A DNA stretch of 64,000 nt. Origin: Saccharomonospora marina XMU15 (lineage in GTDB: Bacteria > Actinomycetota > Actinomycetes > Mycobacteriales > Pseudonocardiaceae). The notes under the pieces were generated by a model. It searched no databases and was not told where the DNA came from. It worked only from the letters and a program-made list of their open reading frames with translations. The translations under genes and the position numbers were made by a program. Shown piece after piece: positions 8,785 to 15,985 of this stretch (positions within the stretch are counted from its first letter, which is position 1; every line of letters begins with the position of its first letter). The stretch is from assembly GCF_000244955.1 (NCBI RefSeq), contig NZ_CM001439.1, positions 5,079,234 through 5,143,233 on the forward strand. The letters run 5' to 3'.

Positions 8785-9300
8785 GTGGGTTGCACGCACG
8801 CTGAAGGGTGCCCCCTTTTTCCACTGCTGCGGCAAAGTCTGCGCGGATGGCGGGACCACTACTGCGACAGCGACGACCGTTGGCGCAGCTGTGCCCGCTA
8901 CAAGCTGTCCGTCACGGGTCAGATGGTCCCCATCTCCCTGCTGCCGAACGGAAACGACGCGCAACACCTGCGACGCGTTATCGGCGAGGGCCGCTACGAC
9001 GCCGTCGAGCCGAGGCGCAGGCCGAGGCCCGCTCCCGAGCAGCCGCAGCGACCACCGCAGCCGCCACGGCCACGCGCGTACGCGCCGAGGCAGTCCCAAC
9101 CGTCCTGGTTCGACACCGACCGACCCCGCCGTGTGGCCGACCAGGAGCGGGCTCGCCCCCGGCCGCCCGAGCCGTCAGCGCGCTCCAGGCAGGACCGGAT
9201 CGACGAACCACTGCCGCCGCGACGACCCGCCGACCGGGAACGCGAGCGCAAGCCGCGCTGGTGGACCCGGCTGGCCGAATGGATGAGAGGTTCCGCATGA
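8785..9300 (+). CDS. Four-cysteine, Pro/Arg-rich protein encoded with YeeE-type transporters
   Basis: A 171-aa protein not assigned to a named family. Residues 1-60 carry four Cys (C3, C8, C27, C35; CTHAEGCPLF and HYCDSDDRWRSCARY) that could bind zinc or an Fe-S cluster; the rest is a low-complexity Pro/Arg-rich tail ending in a basic, Trp-rich stretch (RKPRWWTRLAEWM) that could lie on the membrane. GTG start after GGATCGGAG. Its stop overlaps the start of the first YeeE-like gene (ATGA), so the three genes are co-translated and the product is probably an accessory to sulfur uptake. It has no signal peptide and is presumably cytoplasmic. Confidence 0.75.
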   Translation: MGCTHAEGCPLFPLLRQSLRGWRDHYCDSDDRWRSCARYKLSVTGQMVPISLLPNGNDAQHLRRVIGEGRYDAVEPRRRPRPAPEQPQRPPQPPRPRAYAPRQSQPSWFDTDRPRRVADQERARPRPPEPSARSRQDRIDEPLPPRRPADRERERKPRWWTRLAEWMRGSA

Positions 9301-9932
9301 GCAACTACTGGCCCTGGTGGGCGGGAGCGGCCGGGCTCGCCCTCGTCACCATCAACTTCACCCTCACCACGGACCGCACCCTCGGCGTGTCCTCGGCGTG
9401 GGACCGCGTCCTGCACTGGCGGTCCGAACGCAAGCTCGAGCGCATGAACTCGCAGTTCGACGACAAGGAACTCGCCGAAGCGCTCGCCGCCGCCACCGCC
9501 GAGGAGTTCGGCACGCAACCGGACGGCAACTCCCGATCCGGTGGAGCGCACACGCTCGTCGAGGACCCCGAACCCGCTGAGCCCGTTTCCACCGCGGCCT
9601 CCCGGCCCGCGCCACTGGTGACCCAGGCGGCGCTGCTGCTTTCGATCCTCGCCGGTGGCTGGATCGCGGCTGTCACCAGCGGTCGCTTCGAGGTTCAGTC
9701 GACCATGGGCGAGGGCTTCAGCAAGATCGTCACCGCCGACCCCACCACCATGATGATCGTGTTGTTCGCGGGCGGGATACTCGTCGGCTTCGGCACCCGC
9801 CTCGCAGGAGGGTGCAGTTCGGGACACGGCCTCAGCGGCTGCGGACGGCTCCGCCCGGTCAGCCTTCTGGCGACCGCGGTCTTCTTCGGTACCGCCGTCG
9901 CGGTTTCGTTCCTGCTGTGGAAGGTGATCTGA
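9297..9932 (+). CDS. YeeE/YedE-family sulfur-transport protein, first half-size subunit
   Basis: A 211-aa membrane protein: one N-terminal transmembrane segment, a charged cytoplasmic insert of about 80 residues (RSERKLERMNSQFDDKELAE), then three more segments. The YeeE signature GFGTRLAGGCSSGHGLSG, with the transport cysteine and the following CGRLRP, lies near the C-terminus. YeeE/TsuA proteins move thiosulfate or related sulfur compounds through conserved cysteines. It overlaps the gene before by 4 nt and the gene after by 1 nt (TGATG). Full-length YeeE carries two such halves in one chain; here they are separate genes. Confidence 0.88.
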   Translation: MSNYWPWWAGAAGLALVTINFTLTTDRTLGVSSAWDRVLHWRSERKLERMNSQFDDKELAEALAAATAEEFGTQPDGNSRSGGAHTLVEDPEPAEPVSTAASRPAPLVTQAALLLSILAGGWIAAVTSGRFEVQSTMGEGFSKIVTADPTTMMIVLFAGGILVGFGTRLAGGCSSGHGLSGCGRLRPVSLLATAVFFGTAVAVSFLLWKVI

Positions 9933-10348
9933 TGCGTACCAGGGGTGCCGTGCTGATGGGCAGCGTCGTCAACGGACTGGCGCTCGGCTTCGTCGTCACC
10001 AATATCGGCTTCGGCGACTACGCCGAACTCAACCGCATGTTCACCTTCCAGGACCTGCGGATGCTGCTCGCGTTCGGCGGGGCCGTGGCGATCATCGTGG
10101 TGGTGTTCGGAGTGATGCAGGTCCGCCGCACGCCGGGGCGCATCCACGCCGGTGTGGTCCCGGGCGCGATCCTGTTCGGCACCGGCTGGGCGATCTCCGG
10201 GGGTTGCCCGGCGATTCCGATCATCCAGGTCGGCAGCGGTTACCTTCCGGCGCTCATCACGATCGCGGGCGTCGCGGTAGGTATGTGGCTTTGCCGCTGG
10301 GCCAACGCGAGGTACTTCCACCTGGACCGCGGCTCCTGCGGCCTTTGA
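9932..10348 (+). CDS. YeeE/YedE-family sulfur-transport protein, second half-size subunit
   Basis: A 138-aa protein with four transmembrane segments and the companion YeeE motif GTGWAISGGCPAIPIIQVGSG containing its conserved Cys. It probably assembles with the preceding 211-aa half to make one thiosulfate/sulfide-type channel. The ATG shares one base with the previous stop, so the two are translationally coupled. Transcription likely ends at the hairpin 10371-10418. Confidence 0.88.
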   Translation: MRTRGAVLMGSVVNGLALGFVVTNIGFGDYAELNRMFTFQDLRMLLAFGGAVAIIVVVFGVMQVRRTPGRIHAGVVPGAILFGTGWAISGGCPAIPIIQVGSGYLPALITIAGVAVGMWLCRWANARYFHLDRGSCGL

Positions 10349-10370
10349 CGGCCGCTCGGCGCGTGATCGT

Positions 10371-10418
10371 ATTCCGCGTCGCATTCGAAGCAGGTGCGTT
10401 TCGAATGCGACGCGGAAT
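10371..10418. terminator. Perfect 19-bp stem terminator between convergent genes
   Basis: A perfect inverted repeat, ATTCCGCGTCGCATTCGAA at 10371-10389 and its complement at 10400-10418, with a 10-nt loop, lies between the YeeE operon and the convergent 10430-10744 gene. It is the longest uninterrupted stem seen in the window and very likely serves both strands. Confidence 0.8.
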
Positions 10419-10429
10419 TCGCGCTGCCA

Positions 10430-10744
10430 TCACTCGAAGGCCAGAATGAGGTCGAGCGGACTCGGCACCATTCGGTAAAGGAACATACTGCCGTCGTGGC
10501 CGACGTAAGTGGACCTCGGCCAGTCCTGCTCCTCCAGCCACTCGAACAGTTGCGGCCCGCCCACGGCCGCGACCCGTGCTCCCTCTCCGGGCGAGATCAC
10601 CACCAGATACACCGTGCGGCAAGGGCAGTACGAACAGAAGGCGAGATCCACTTCCTCCACATTGGCCCGGTCGTCGAGCGCTTCCGGATAGCGGAGCACA
10701 TGGCCCTCGTTGCACGCACGGAGCGTTCTGACTCCGTCAGACAT
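10430..10744 (-). CDS. Small hypothetical protein with CxxCxC motif
   Basis: A 104-aa protein of unknown family. A central FCSYCPCRTVYLVV holds three closely spaced Cys, and another Cys sits near the N-terminus (RACNEGH), suggesting a metal or redox centre. The C-terminal half is acidic and aromatic (FEWLEEQDWPRS). There is no signal peptide. It is a single gene convergent with the sulfur-transport operon and separated from it by a strong terminator. Composition looks genuinely protein-coding. Confidence 0.6.
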   Translation of the reverse strand: MSDGVRTLRACNEGHVLRYPEALDDRANVEEVDLAFCSYCPCRTVYLVVISPGEGARVAAVGGPQLFEWLEEQDWPRSTYVGHDGSMFLYRMVPSPLDLILAFE

Positions 10745-10977
10745 GGCCGGTGGTTACTCCCTTTACTGTCGCGGAGAAGGCCTCCGGCCACCGATCGGGA
10801 ATCGACAACCGAAGGCGCGATAACGAAATCGCTACGGGTTGGCGTCACGTTAGCAGTCACCCCCTTTCCCTGGCAGGGTTTCTCAAATATTGACCGGGGG
10901 ATCGACAAGGCGCCCACCGTGCGAGACCATCCGCGAGCAACGTGTGGCTGCCAGTAGTGGTCAAGACCTTTCACCGG

Positions 10978-11913
10978 TCATGGCCGGGCTCGCTGGCCGC
11001 GGCGCCATCGCTGCGGGGTGATGCCGTAGCGGCGCCGGAATCGCCGGACGAGGTAGGTGGCGTCCCGTAGCCCGGTTCGGGCAGCGACCACGTCGAGCGG
11101 AAGGTCGGTCTCACGCAACATCCGCCGCACCTCGGTCATGCGGCGCTCGGTGAGCCATTCGAGTAGCGGGCGGCCGGTGCGCTCCCGGACCACCGTCGTG
11201 AGGTGCCCCGGGGTGTAGCCGAGCGCGCGAGCGACGTCCGCCGCCGACACCGGCTCGCGAAACGTCGCCTCGATCTGATCGAAGACCCGTTCCACGAGTG
11301 GGTCCGGTGTAGCCGGGGGGTGGGGCGCCAGCCGTGCGGCCGCGACCAGGACACGGGTGAGCAGCGCGGTGATGGCATCGCGGGCCCCCAGCCGGTCGGG
11401 GTCGGCCAGTTCCTCGGCCAACTCCGCGAACCACGCCGACCAGCGCGCCCGGTCGGCTTCGGCAACCCGACCCTGCCCCTCGCCGGGAGCGAACATCGCT
11501 AGCAGCGGGTGGTGGTTCCACGCCAGCGGGGAGATCGAGGCGAGAGCGGGGACGGCGTCCGGCGTGAACGCCACCGACCAGCCACGGCTGCGGGCAAACT
11601 CCGTGACCCCGGTCATGCTGACGACCTGCCCTGGTGGCACCGCGTGAACCTGACCTGCACGCAGCGGCCGTTCGACGCCGTCGGCCACGAACGAGCCGTC
11701 GCCCTCCTCCAGGTAGACCAGCACGAGGAAGTCGTGGGCGTGCCGGTGGTCCGGCTGGAGTTCGGTGGGCGTGGCGTCGGCACCGAACCGGGTCACCCAG
11801 ACCGGAGGCAGGCCGGGGCGCTGCTCGCGGCGGTAGACGGGAGTCCCGTCAGGCAGCACCCTACGCAGCCTCGAGGAGGAGCCCCGCTCCCGATCGACCG
11901 AAGAATGTCCCAT
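10978..11913 (-). CDS. AraC-family transcriptional regulator
   Basis: A 311-aa protein with an N-terminal cupin-like sensor (HAHDFLVLVYLEEGDG, then PPGQVVSMTG) and a C-terminal double helix-turn-helix (SAADVARALGYTPGHLTTVV and the RFRRRYGITPQRWRRG signature). The start at 11913 (MGHSSVDRERG) leaves room for the divergent methyltransferase promoter; longer in-frame versions would run into that gene. An adjacent divergent target, the methyltransferase at 11996, is plausible. Confidence 0.87.
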   Translation of the reverse strand: MGHSSVDRERGSSSRLRRVLPDGTPVYRREQRPGLPPVWVTRFGADATPTELQPDHRHAHDFLVLVYLEEGDGSFVADGVERPLRAGQVHAVPPGQVVSMTGVTEFARSRGWSVAFTPDAVPALASISPLAWNHHPLLAMFAPGEGQGRVAEADRARWSAWFAELAEELADPDRLGARDAITALLTRVLVAAARLAPHPPATPDPLVERVFDQIEATFREPVSAADVARALGYTPGHLTTVVRERTGRPLLEWLTERRMTEVRRMLRETDLPLDVVAARTGLRDATYLVRRFRRRYGITPQRWRRGQRARP

Positions 11914-11995
11914 GCCTACCAAGGTACGTCCTGCACAGCTACCGCAAGACGTCCAAGACTGGTGGCAGCGGCACGACAACCAGTAGGGAGCACTC

Positions 11996-12742
11996 ATGAA
12001 ACCGACAACCGGCGTACGAATCCTCGACGAGCGCACTCAGCAGGAGCGCGACCGCGCGTTCCTTCCGGGCGCGGGCAAGACCTGGCTGCTGCCCTTCTAC
12101 GACGCCTTCGCACGAGTTGCCGGTGTTCGCCCGTTGTACGAGCGCACGGTCGAACTGGCGGGTGTCGAGCCCGGCCAAGCCGTGATCGATGTGGGCTGCG
12201 GCACCGGTAACCTGTCGCTCTCCCTGCTGGCGGCACAGCCGCGAGCGCGGGTCACCGGGCTCGATCCCGACGCGGCCGCACTGCACAGAGCCGCACGCAA
12301 GGCACGGCGCAAAGGCGTGGCCCTCACTCTCGTACAGGGGTATGCCGACCGGATTCCCGAGGAGGACGCATCGGCCGATCACGTGGTCTCGTCGCTGGCA
12401 CTGCACCACGTCGACGACGACGGCAGGGCGGCGTTCGGCCGCGAGGCGCTGCGCGTACTCCGGCCGGGCGGGAAGGTCACCGTCACCGACTTCGGCGGCC
12501 CATCGTCCAATGTGGAAGACTACCTGCCCGAGCACGACCACGGTCACGGGTTGCGTAGGGTTCTGCGTCACCTGCCCCGGCTGATGCGCTCCAGGGTTGC
12601 ACACAGCCCGGTAGTGGCGCGCAACCATGGCAACGGCATCGTCGCTCTGCTGGCAGCGACCGGGTTCGAGGACGCAGGCGAGGTCGCGCACGTCGACCAC
12701 AAGTTCGGCCGTATCACCTTCGTGCAGGCAACCCGCCGCTAA
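11996..12742 (+). CDS. Class I SAM-dependent methyltransferase
   Basis: A 248-aa methyltransferase with SAM-binding motif I (VIDVGCGTGN, residues 63-72), motif II GLDPDAA, and a post-motif LALHHVDDDGRAAFGREALR typical of UbiE/MenG-like small-molecule methyltransferases. TAGGGAG precedes the ATG. The substrate is unknown. It is divergent from the AraC regulator, which may control it. Confidence 0.85.
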   Translation: MKPTTGVRILDERTQQERDRAFLPGAGKTWLLPFYDAFARVAGVRPLYERTVELAGVEPGQAVIDVGCGTGNLSLSLLAAQPRARVTGLDPDAAALHRAARKARRKGVALTLVQGYADRIPEEDASADHVVSSLALHHVDDDGRAAFGREALRVLRPGGKVTVTDFGGPSSNVEDYLPEHDHGHGLRRVLRHLPRLMRSRVAHSPVVARNHGNGIVALLAATGFEDAGEVAHVDHKFGRITFVQATRR

Positions 12743-12764
12743 ACCGGTGACTGAAGCCGAAATC

Positions 12765-12851
12765 CACCCTCCCCCGCTCCCGCGGGGAAGACCCCCACCT
12801 CGATCGCGGCGTCCTTGATCTGAGGACCACCCCCGCTCGCGCGGGGAAGAC
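12765..12851 (-). CRISPR. Two-repeat remnant of a type I-E-like CRISPR array
   Basis: Two copies of a 28-nt sequence at 12765-12792 and 12824-12851 flank one 31-bp spacer. On the minus strand the intact copy begins GTCTTCCCCGCGCGAGCGGG, the typical actinobacterial type I-E repeat. The downstream copy (12765-12792) is degenerate at its 3' end, as terminal repeats often are. No cas genes, leader or further repeats were found nearby, so this is probably a relic. Confidence 0.65.
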
Positions 12852-12999
12852 CAGCTCGCCGAGCTCCGCAGGCCCCGGGAGGTCGACTGCTTGGTGTTTG
12901 GCAACGCCGAGTTGGGACGTCAGGGGAGCGGGGACCGAGGATGCGATCCAGTGACCGCTGGGGAGATCCTGCTCGGCGTGGGACCGACCTTCCAGCGGA

Positions 13000-13540
13000 C
13001 ACGACCTAGTCAACCACGGCAGCGACCAGTGATATGCGCCGTCGGGCTCGTCGAGCCATACCCGGTGATGACCGTCGCTCCCCACGGTCAGGCCGAGGCG
13101 TTCCCAACCTGGTCGACCGAGCCGTTCCCACATCGCCTGGACGTCGTCGAGTTGGTCCCAGATAGCGACCGGGCCACCCTGCCGCACTTTCCGCGCGCCT
13201 TCCTCGTCGGGCGCGAGTCGTACCGCGCACCCACAATCCGTCCTTGCCGGTGAAGGCGGTCCATTCCGGCCCGCGGCCGCGGTAGCCGAACGTGATTCGT
13301 CGCGGTAGCCGAGCCTGCGCGAGAAACCACGGGATCGCCGCCGCCCACGGTTGCGGGCCGAGCCTCATCGTCGACCGCCTGCCGCGCTCCAGCTCCGGCG
13401 TGCTGGTGCGCGTGGGCGGTGGCGCGCCGTCGGTGGCGCGCATCGCCATGAAGCCGGCCCACTTCGGCAGGAACCGGCCCTCGAGCCGATCGCCGAGTGC
13501 GATCAGGACCTCCGCTTCGGCGCTGCTCGCCTGCGGGCTC
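13000..13540 (-). pseudogene. Frameshifted hypothetical gene
   Basis: Two adjacent frames together make one protein-like sequence. The upstream part (13540 to about 13225) reads ALGDRLEGRFLPKWAGFMAM through TAFTGKDGLWVR; the downstream part, one base out of phase, continues VRLAPDEEGARKVRQGG, DDVQAMWERLGRPGW and VWLDEPDGAYHWSLPW. One surplus base at about 13223-13224 restores a single frame. No standard start follows the upstream gene's stop, and the downstream frame runs into the CRISPR remnant before stopping at 12714, so both ends are uncertain. The family was not recognised. A sequencing error at this base would make it an intact gene of about 170 residues. Confidence 0.55.
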
Positions 13541-14054
13541 GATAGGCAGCGGCCTTCACCCGGTTGCCGCACTCGCTCATCCCGCACCAGTTACGCCGGG
13601 CCCCACGTGAACGGTCGAGGTAGATCCGCGTGCAGCCGGTACGACCACACTCCTTGAAGCACGCGTTCGGATCGGCGAGCGCGGCGATACCGCTTCTGGC
13701 TACCTGCGAGAGCGCGGCGAGCAGGTCCCCCTTCAGGTGCAGACCCGCATCGCTGAGCGTCATCACGGGTACCGGTCCGGCCGCGATCTCGTTGACGACC
13801 TTGAGACTGGCCGGGTCGAAGGGCCGACCGAGCACGCGATCGAGCGCGAGCCGGTAGCTCGCTTCTCGCAGCGACAGCGCGGACTCGAAGGTGGCGACGT
13901 CGGCGACAACCCGATCGGGCAACTCGTCGCATTCGGCCACCCAGCGCTCGAGGTCGGCGGGCGCAGTCAGCAGGTCGATCGGGTCGTCTCGACGAGACCC
14001 CACGGTGGCGGCCAGGTCGAGGGCCGAGTTACCACTGACGAACGCGAAATCCAC
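13503..14054 (-). CDS. CGNR zinc-finger (ABATE-domain) putative regulator
   Basis: A 183-aa protein. The N-terminal ABATE-type domain starts at MDFAFVSGNSALDLAATVGSR; the C-terminal CGNR zinc finger is complete, with Cys in CFKECGRTGC, then NWCGMSECGNRVKAAAYRAR. The family is thought to be stress-related DNA-binding regulators but is poorly characterised. GTG start. It is divergent from a HAD hydrolase, and two copies of GTCACC-N9-GGTGAC lie in the shared promoter region, plausible binding sites. Confidence 0.85.
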   Translation of the reverse strand: MDFAFVSGNSALDLAATVGSRRDDPIDLLTAPADLERWVAECDELPDRVVADVATFESALSLREASYRLALDRVLGRPFDPASLKVVNEIAAGPVPVMTLSDAGLHLKGDLLAALSQVARSGIAALADPNACFKECGRTGCTRIYLDRSRGARRNWCGMSECGNRVKAAAYRARRRAAPKRRS

Positions 14055-14075
14055 GTCACCATCTTGACCGGTGAC
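14055..14075. promoter_or_regulatory. Inverted repeat GTCACC-N9-GGTGAC, copy 1
   Basis: Perfect 6-bp arms at 14055-14060 and 14070-14075 directly upstream of the CGNR gene start. It matches copy 2 in arm sequence and spacer length, suggesting autoregulation by the CGNR protein. Confidence 0.6.
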
Positions 14076-14095
14076 TCCCCTCAGAGCAAACTGAC

Positions 14096-14116
14096 GTCAC
14101 CTGTTGAAGCGGTGAC
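14096..14116. promoter_or_regulatory. Inverted repeat GTCACC-N9-GGTGAC, copy 2
   Basis: Perfect arms at 14096-14101 and 14111-14116 (7 bp if the outer C/G is counted), 41 bp from copy 1 and 19 bp before the HAD hydrolase start. Identical architecture to copy 1. Confidence 0.6.
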
Positions 14117-14135
14117 GATTGGAACGGTGGAACAC

Positions 14136-14828
14136 ATGGCCCAGATCCGACACGTCGAGGTGGTGGTGTTCGACGTCCTCGGAACCATGGTCGACGAGGC
14201 CAGCGGACTTCGAGCGGGGATCCGCGAGGCAGTGCCCGCATCCGACGACGCGCTTGTCGGTGAGTTGCTCACCAGGTGGCAAGGGCACGTCGAATGCGAG
14301 CAGCAACGCATCGCGCGAGGACACCGCGCGTACGCCAACAGCGAGGTCGTCGACGGCGAGGCCGCAAGCCGGGTCGCCGACCACGCCGGGCTGACTGATC
14401 CCGTGATCATTGCCCGGCTGGCCACGGCGGGGCAGCGCCTACCCCCGTGGGACGACTCCGTCGCCGGCCTCGAGCGGCTCGCGCGACGGTTTCCCGTGCT
14501 CGGACTCTCCAACGCGGGCAGGACAGCGCTGCTGCGACTCAACGCCCATGCCGGGCTGCGCTGGCATCAGGCGTTGTCCGCCGAAGCCGCCCTTGCCTAC
14601 AAACCCGCACCGGAGGTCTACCAGCTCGCGATCGACACGGTGGGTTGCCCGCCGGAACGCATGCTCATGGTGGCGGCCCACGCCTTCGACCTGCGCGGGG
14701 CAAAGGCTTCGGGCATGCGCACCGCCTACGTCCAGCGGCCGGTCGGCGACCCGCCAACGGCCTCCGACGACTTCGACTGGCGGTTCGACGGACTGGACGA
14801 CCTGGTCACCGCGCTGACGTCGGAGTAG
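14136..14828 (+). CDS. HAD-family hydrolase, haloacid dehalogenase type II-like
   Basis: A 230-aa HAD protein with catalytic motif I VVFDVLGTMVDE (nucleophile Asp), motif II LGLSNAGR, Lys in AALAYKPAPEVYQ, and motif III-like MVAAHAFDLRGAKASGM. The ordering and AYKPAPEVY motif match the L-2-haloacid dehalogenase subgroup. The ATG at 14136 follows GGTGG; a GTG at 14127 is an alternative. It is divergent from the CGNR regulator and ends 23 nt inside the convergent membrane-protein gene. Confidence 0.85.
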   Translation: MAQIRHVEVVVFDVLGTMVDEASGLRAGIREAVPASDDALVGELLTRWQGHVECEQQRIARGHRAYANSEVVDGEAASRVADHAGLTDPVIIARLATAGQRLPPWDDSVAGLERLARRFPVLGLSNAGRTALLRLNAHAGLRWHQALSAEAALAYKPAPEVYQLAIDTVGCPPERMLMVAAHAFDLRGAKASGMRTAYVQRPVGDPPTASDDFDWRFDGLDDLVTALTSE

Positions 14829-15360
14829 TCGGGGTGGTGGGCTCGTCGCGGGAATCGGCCCGGCTGAGCAACTGCAGCATTACCCCCACCACCCACACGA
14901 GTGTGAAGGCGATGACCGTCGGGTTCTTCACGAAGAGCAGGACACCGAGGTACCCGTCGCGCACGGACTCCGGCAAGGCAGCGCCGACAACCAACTCGAG
15001 AACGACGTCGAAGATCGCCAACGCGACGGCGAGGAACCCGAACTGGAATACCAGGCTCACGGGATGCTCGCGCAGGAACCTTCGGGCGTCGGCCCACGAT
15101 GTCGGCACACCATCGAACGCCCACCGCACGATCAGGACGAGCAGCAGCACCCGCACCGCCGTCACCCCGATCTCGGATGCCACCTTGACGCCGCGCGGAA
15201 CCGAGTCCTGCCAGGAGACCACGACGAGGCGTTGCACCGACGGCAGCAGCGACAGCCCGACCACCACGACCAGGTGCCGCCGGTAGAACCGCCAGGCCCA
15301 ACGGGGCACCGCGGCAGCCAACCTGAACTCGCTCGACAGCCGACCACGCAACTGACTCAC
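14806..15360 (-). CDS. Hypothetical four-helix membrane protein
   Basis: A 184-aa protein with about four hydrophobic segments (LVVVVGLSLLPSV, VTAVRVLLLVLIV, LVFQFGFLAVALAIFDVV, VIAFTLVWVVGVMLQLL) and a basic N-terminus. No family was recognised. It is divergent from a MarR regulator, with a MarR-type palindrome in the shared 55-bp region, so it may be the regulator's target. Its 3' end overlaps the convergent HAD gene by 23 nt. Confidence 0.75.
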   Translation of the reverse strand: MSQLRGRLSSEFRLAAAVPRWAWRFYRRHLVVVVGLSLLPSVQRLVVVSWQDSVPRGVKVASEIGVTAVRVLLLVLIVRWAFDGVPTSWADARRFLREHPVSLVFQFGFLAVALAIFDVVLELVVGAALPESVRDGYLGVLLFVKNPTVIAFTLVWVVGVMLQLLSRADSRDEPTTPTTPTSAR

Positions 15361-15371
15361 CTCCCAGTTAA

Positions 15372-15390
15372 TTTACTTCGTTGAAGTAAA
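15372..15390. promoter_or_regulatory. MarR-type operator
   Basis: TTTACTTC-GTT-GAAGTAAA is a perfect 8-bp-arm palindrome in a conspicuously A/T-rich spot between the membrane-protein gene and the marR gene. TTNAANNNNTTNAA-like AT palindromes are typical MarR-family sites, so autoregulation and control of the divergent gene are likely. Confidence 0.7.
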
Positions 15391-15415
15391 ATATATGGCA
15401 GGTTAAAGTGCAACC

Positions 15416-15853
15416 ATGAGCGAGCTGGAAGGCGCCGACCTCGGCCGGGAGTTGAGCACCGCCGTCGTGATGTTCCACGAAGCGGTGGGAACACGACTCG
15501 GCCTGAGCGCGAGTGATCAACGCGCATTGGCTCTGATCAGTAGGCACGGACCCCTCACCGCCGGGCAACTCGCCGAGTACACCGGCCTCACCCCCGGCGC
15601 GATCACCGGCATGATCGACCGCCTGGAACGCGCCGGGCTCGCCCGCAGGGAGCCCGACCCCTCCGACCGCAGGCGGGTGCGTGTCAGCGGCACCGGCACC
15701 GGCGGCCAACCCGAAGTCTTCCGTGAACTCGCGGCGGCGATGAACGAGATCACCAGCCGCTACACCGAATCCGAGCAGCGAGCGATCGCCGACTACCTCA
15801 CGCGGACGATCGAGGTACTACGGGCACAGACCAGGAAACTGACCGAGGGCTGA
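15416..15853 (+). CDS. MarR-family transcriptional regulator
   Basis: A 145-aa winged-helix protein with a recognition region TAGQLAEYTGLTPGAITGMI and wing ERAGLARREPDPSDRRRVRV, the MarR hallmark DxRxxxV. MarR proteins are usually dimeric repressors released by phenolic or oxidative ligands. It is divergent from the membrane-protein gene with a clean palindrome between them. Confidence 0.92.
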   Translation: MSELEGADLGRELSTAVVMFHEAVGTRLGLSASDQRALALISRHGPLTAGQLAEYTGLTPGAITGMIDRLERAGLARREPDPSDRRRVRVSGTGTGGQPEVFRELAAAMNEITSRYTESEQRAIADYLTRTIEVLRAQTRKLTEG

Positions 15854-15985
15854 CGTAACTCGGTCCCTCGTCGAACAGCGCGCCCGCAACCGTGTCCGCA
15901 GCGGCCCGGCTGGTGTGGCCCGTGTCGACGTGGGCCACACCAGCGGGGCGAGCGACTCGCGCGGACCGGGGCCGGTGGCGACGCG

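Noticed and set aside
11939-12904. Minus-strand frame of 321 codons across the methyltransferase and CRISPR remnant
   Set aside because: Its SSPRERG and GGGLPRG repeats are translated CRISPR repeats, and it is antisense to a well-supported methyltransferase.
15372-15390. AT-rich patch as an attachment site or horizontal-transfer boundary
   Set aside because: It is a compact palindrome in a promoter region; flanking base composition and genes look native.
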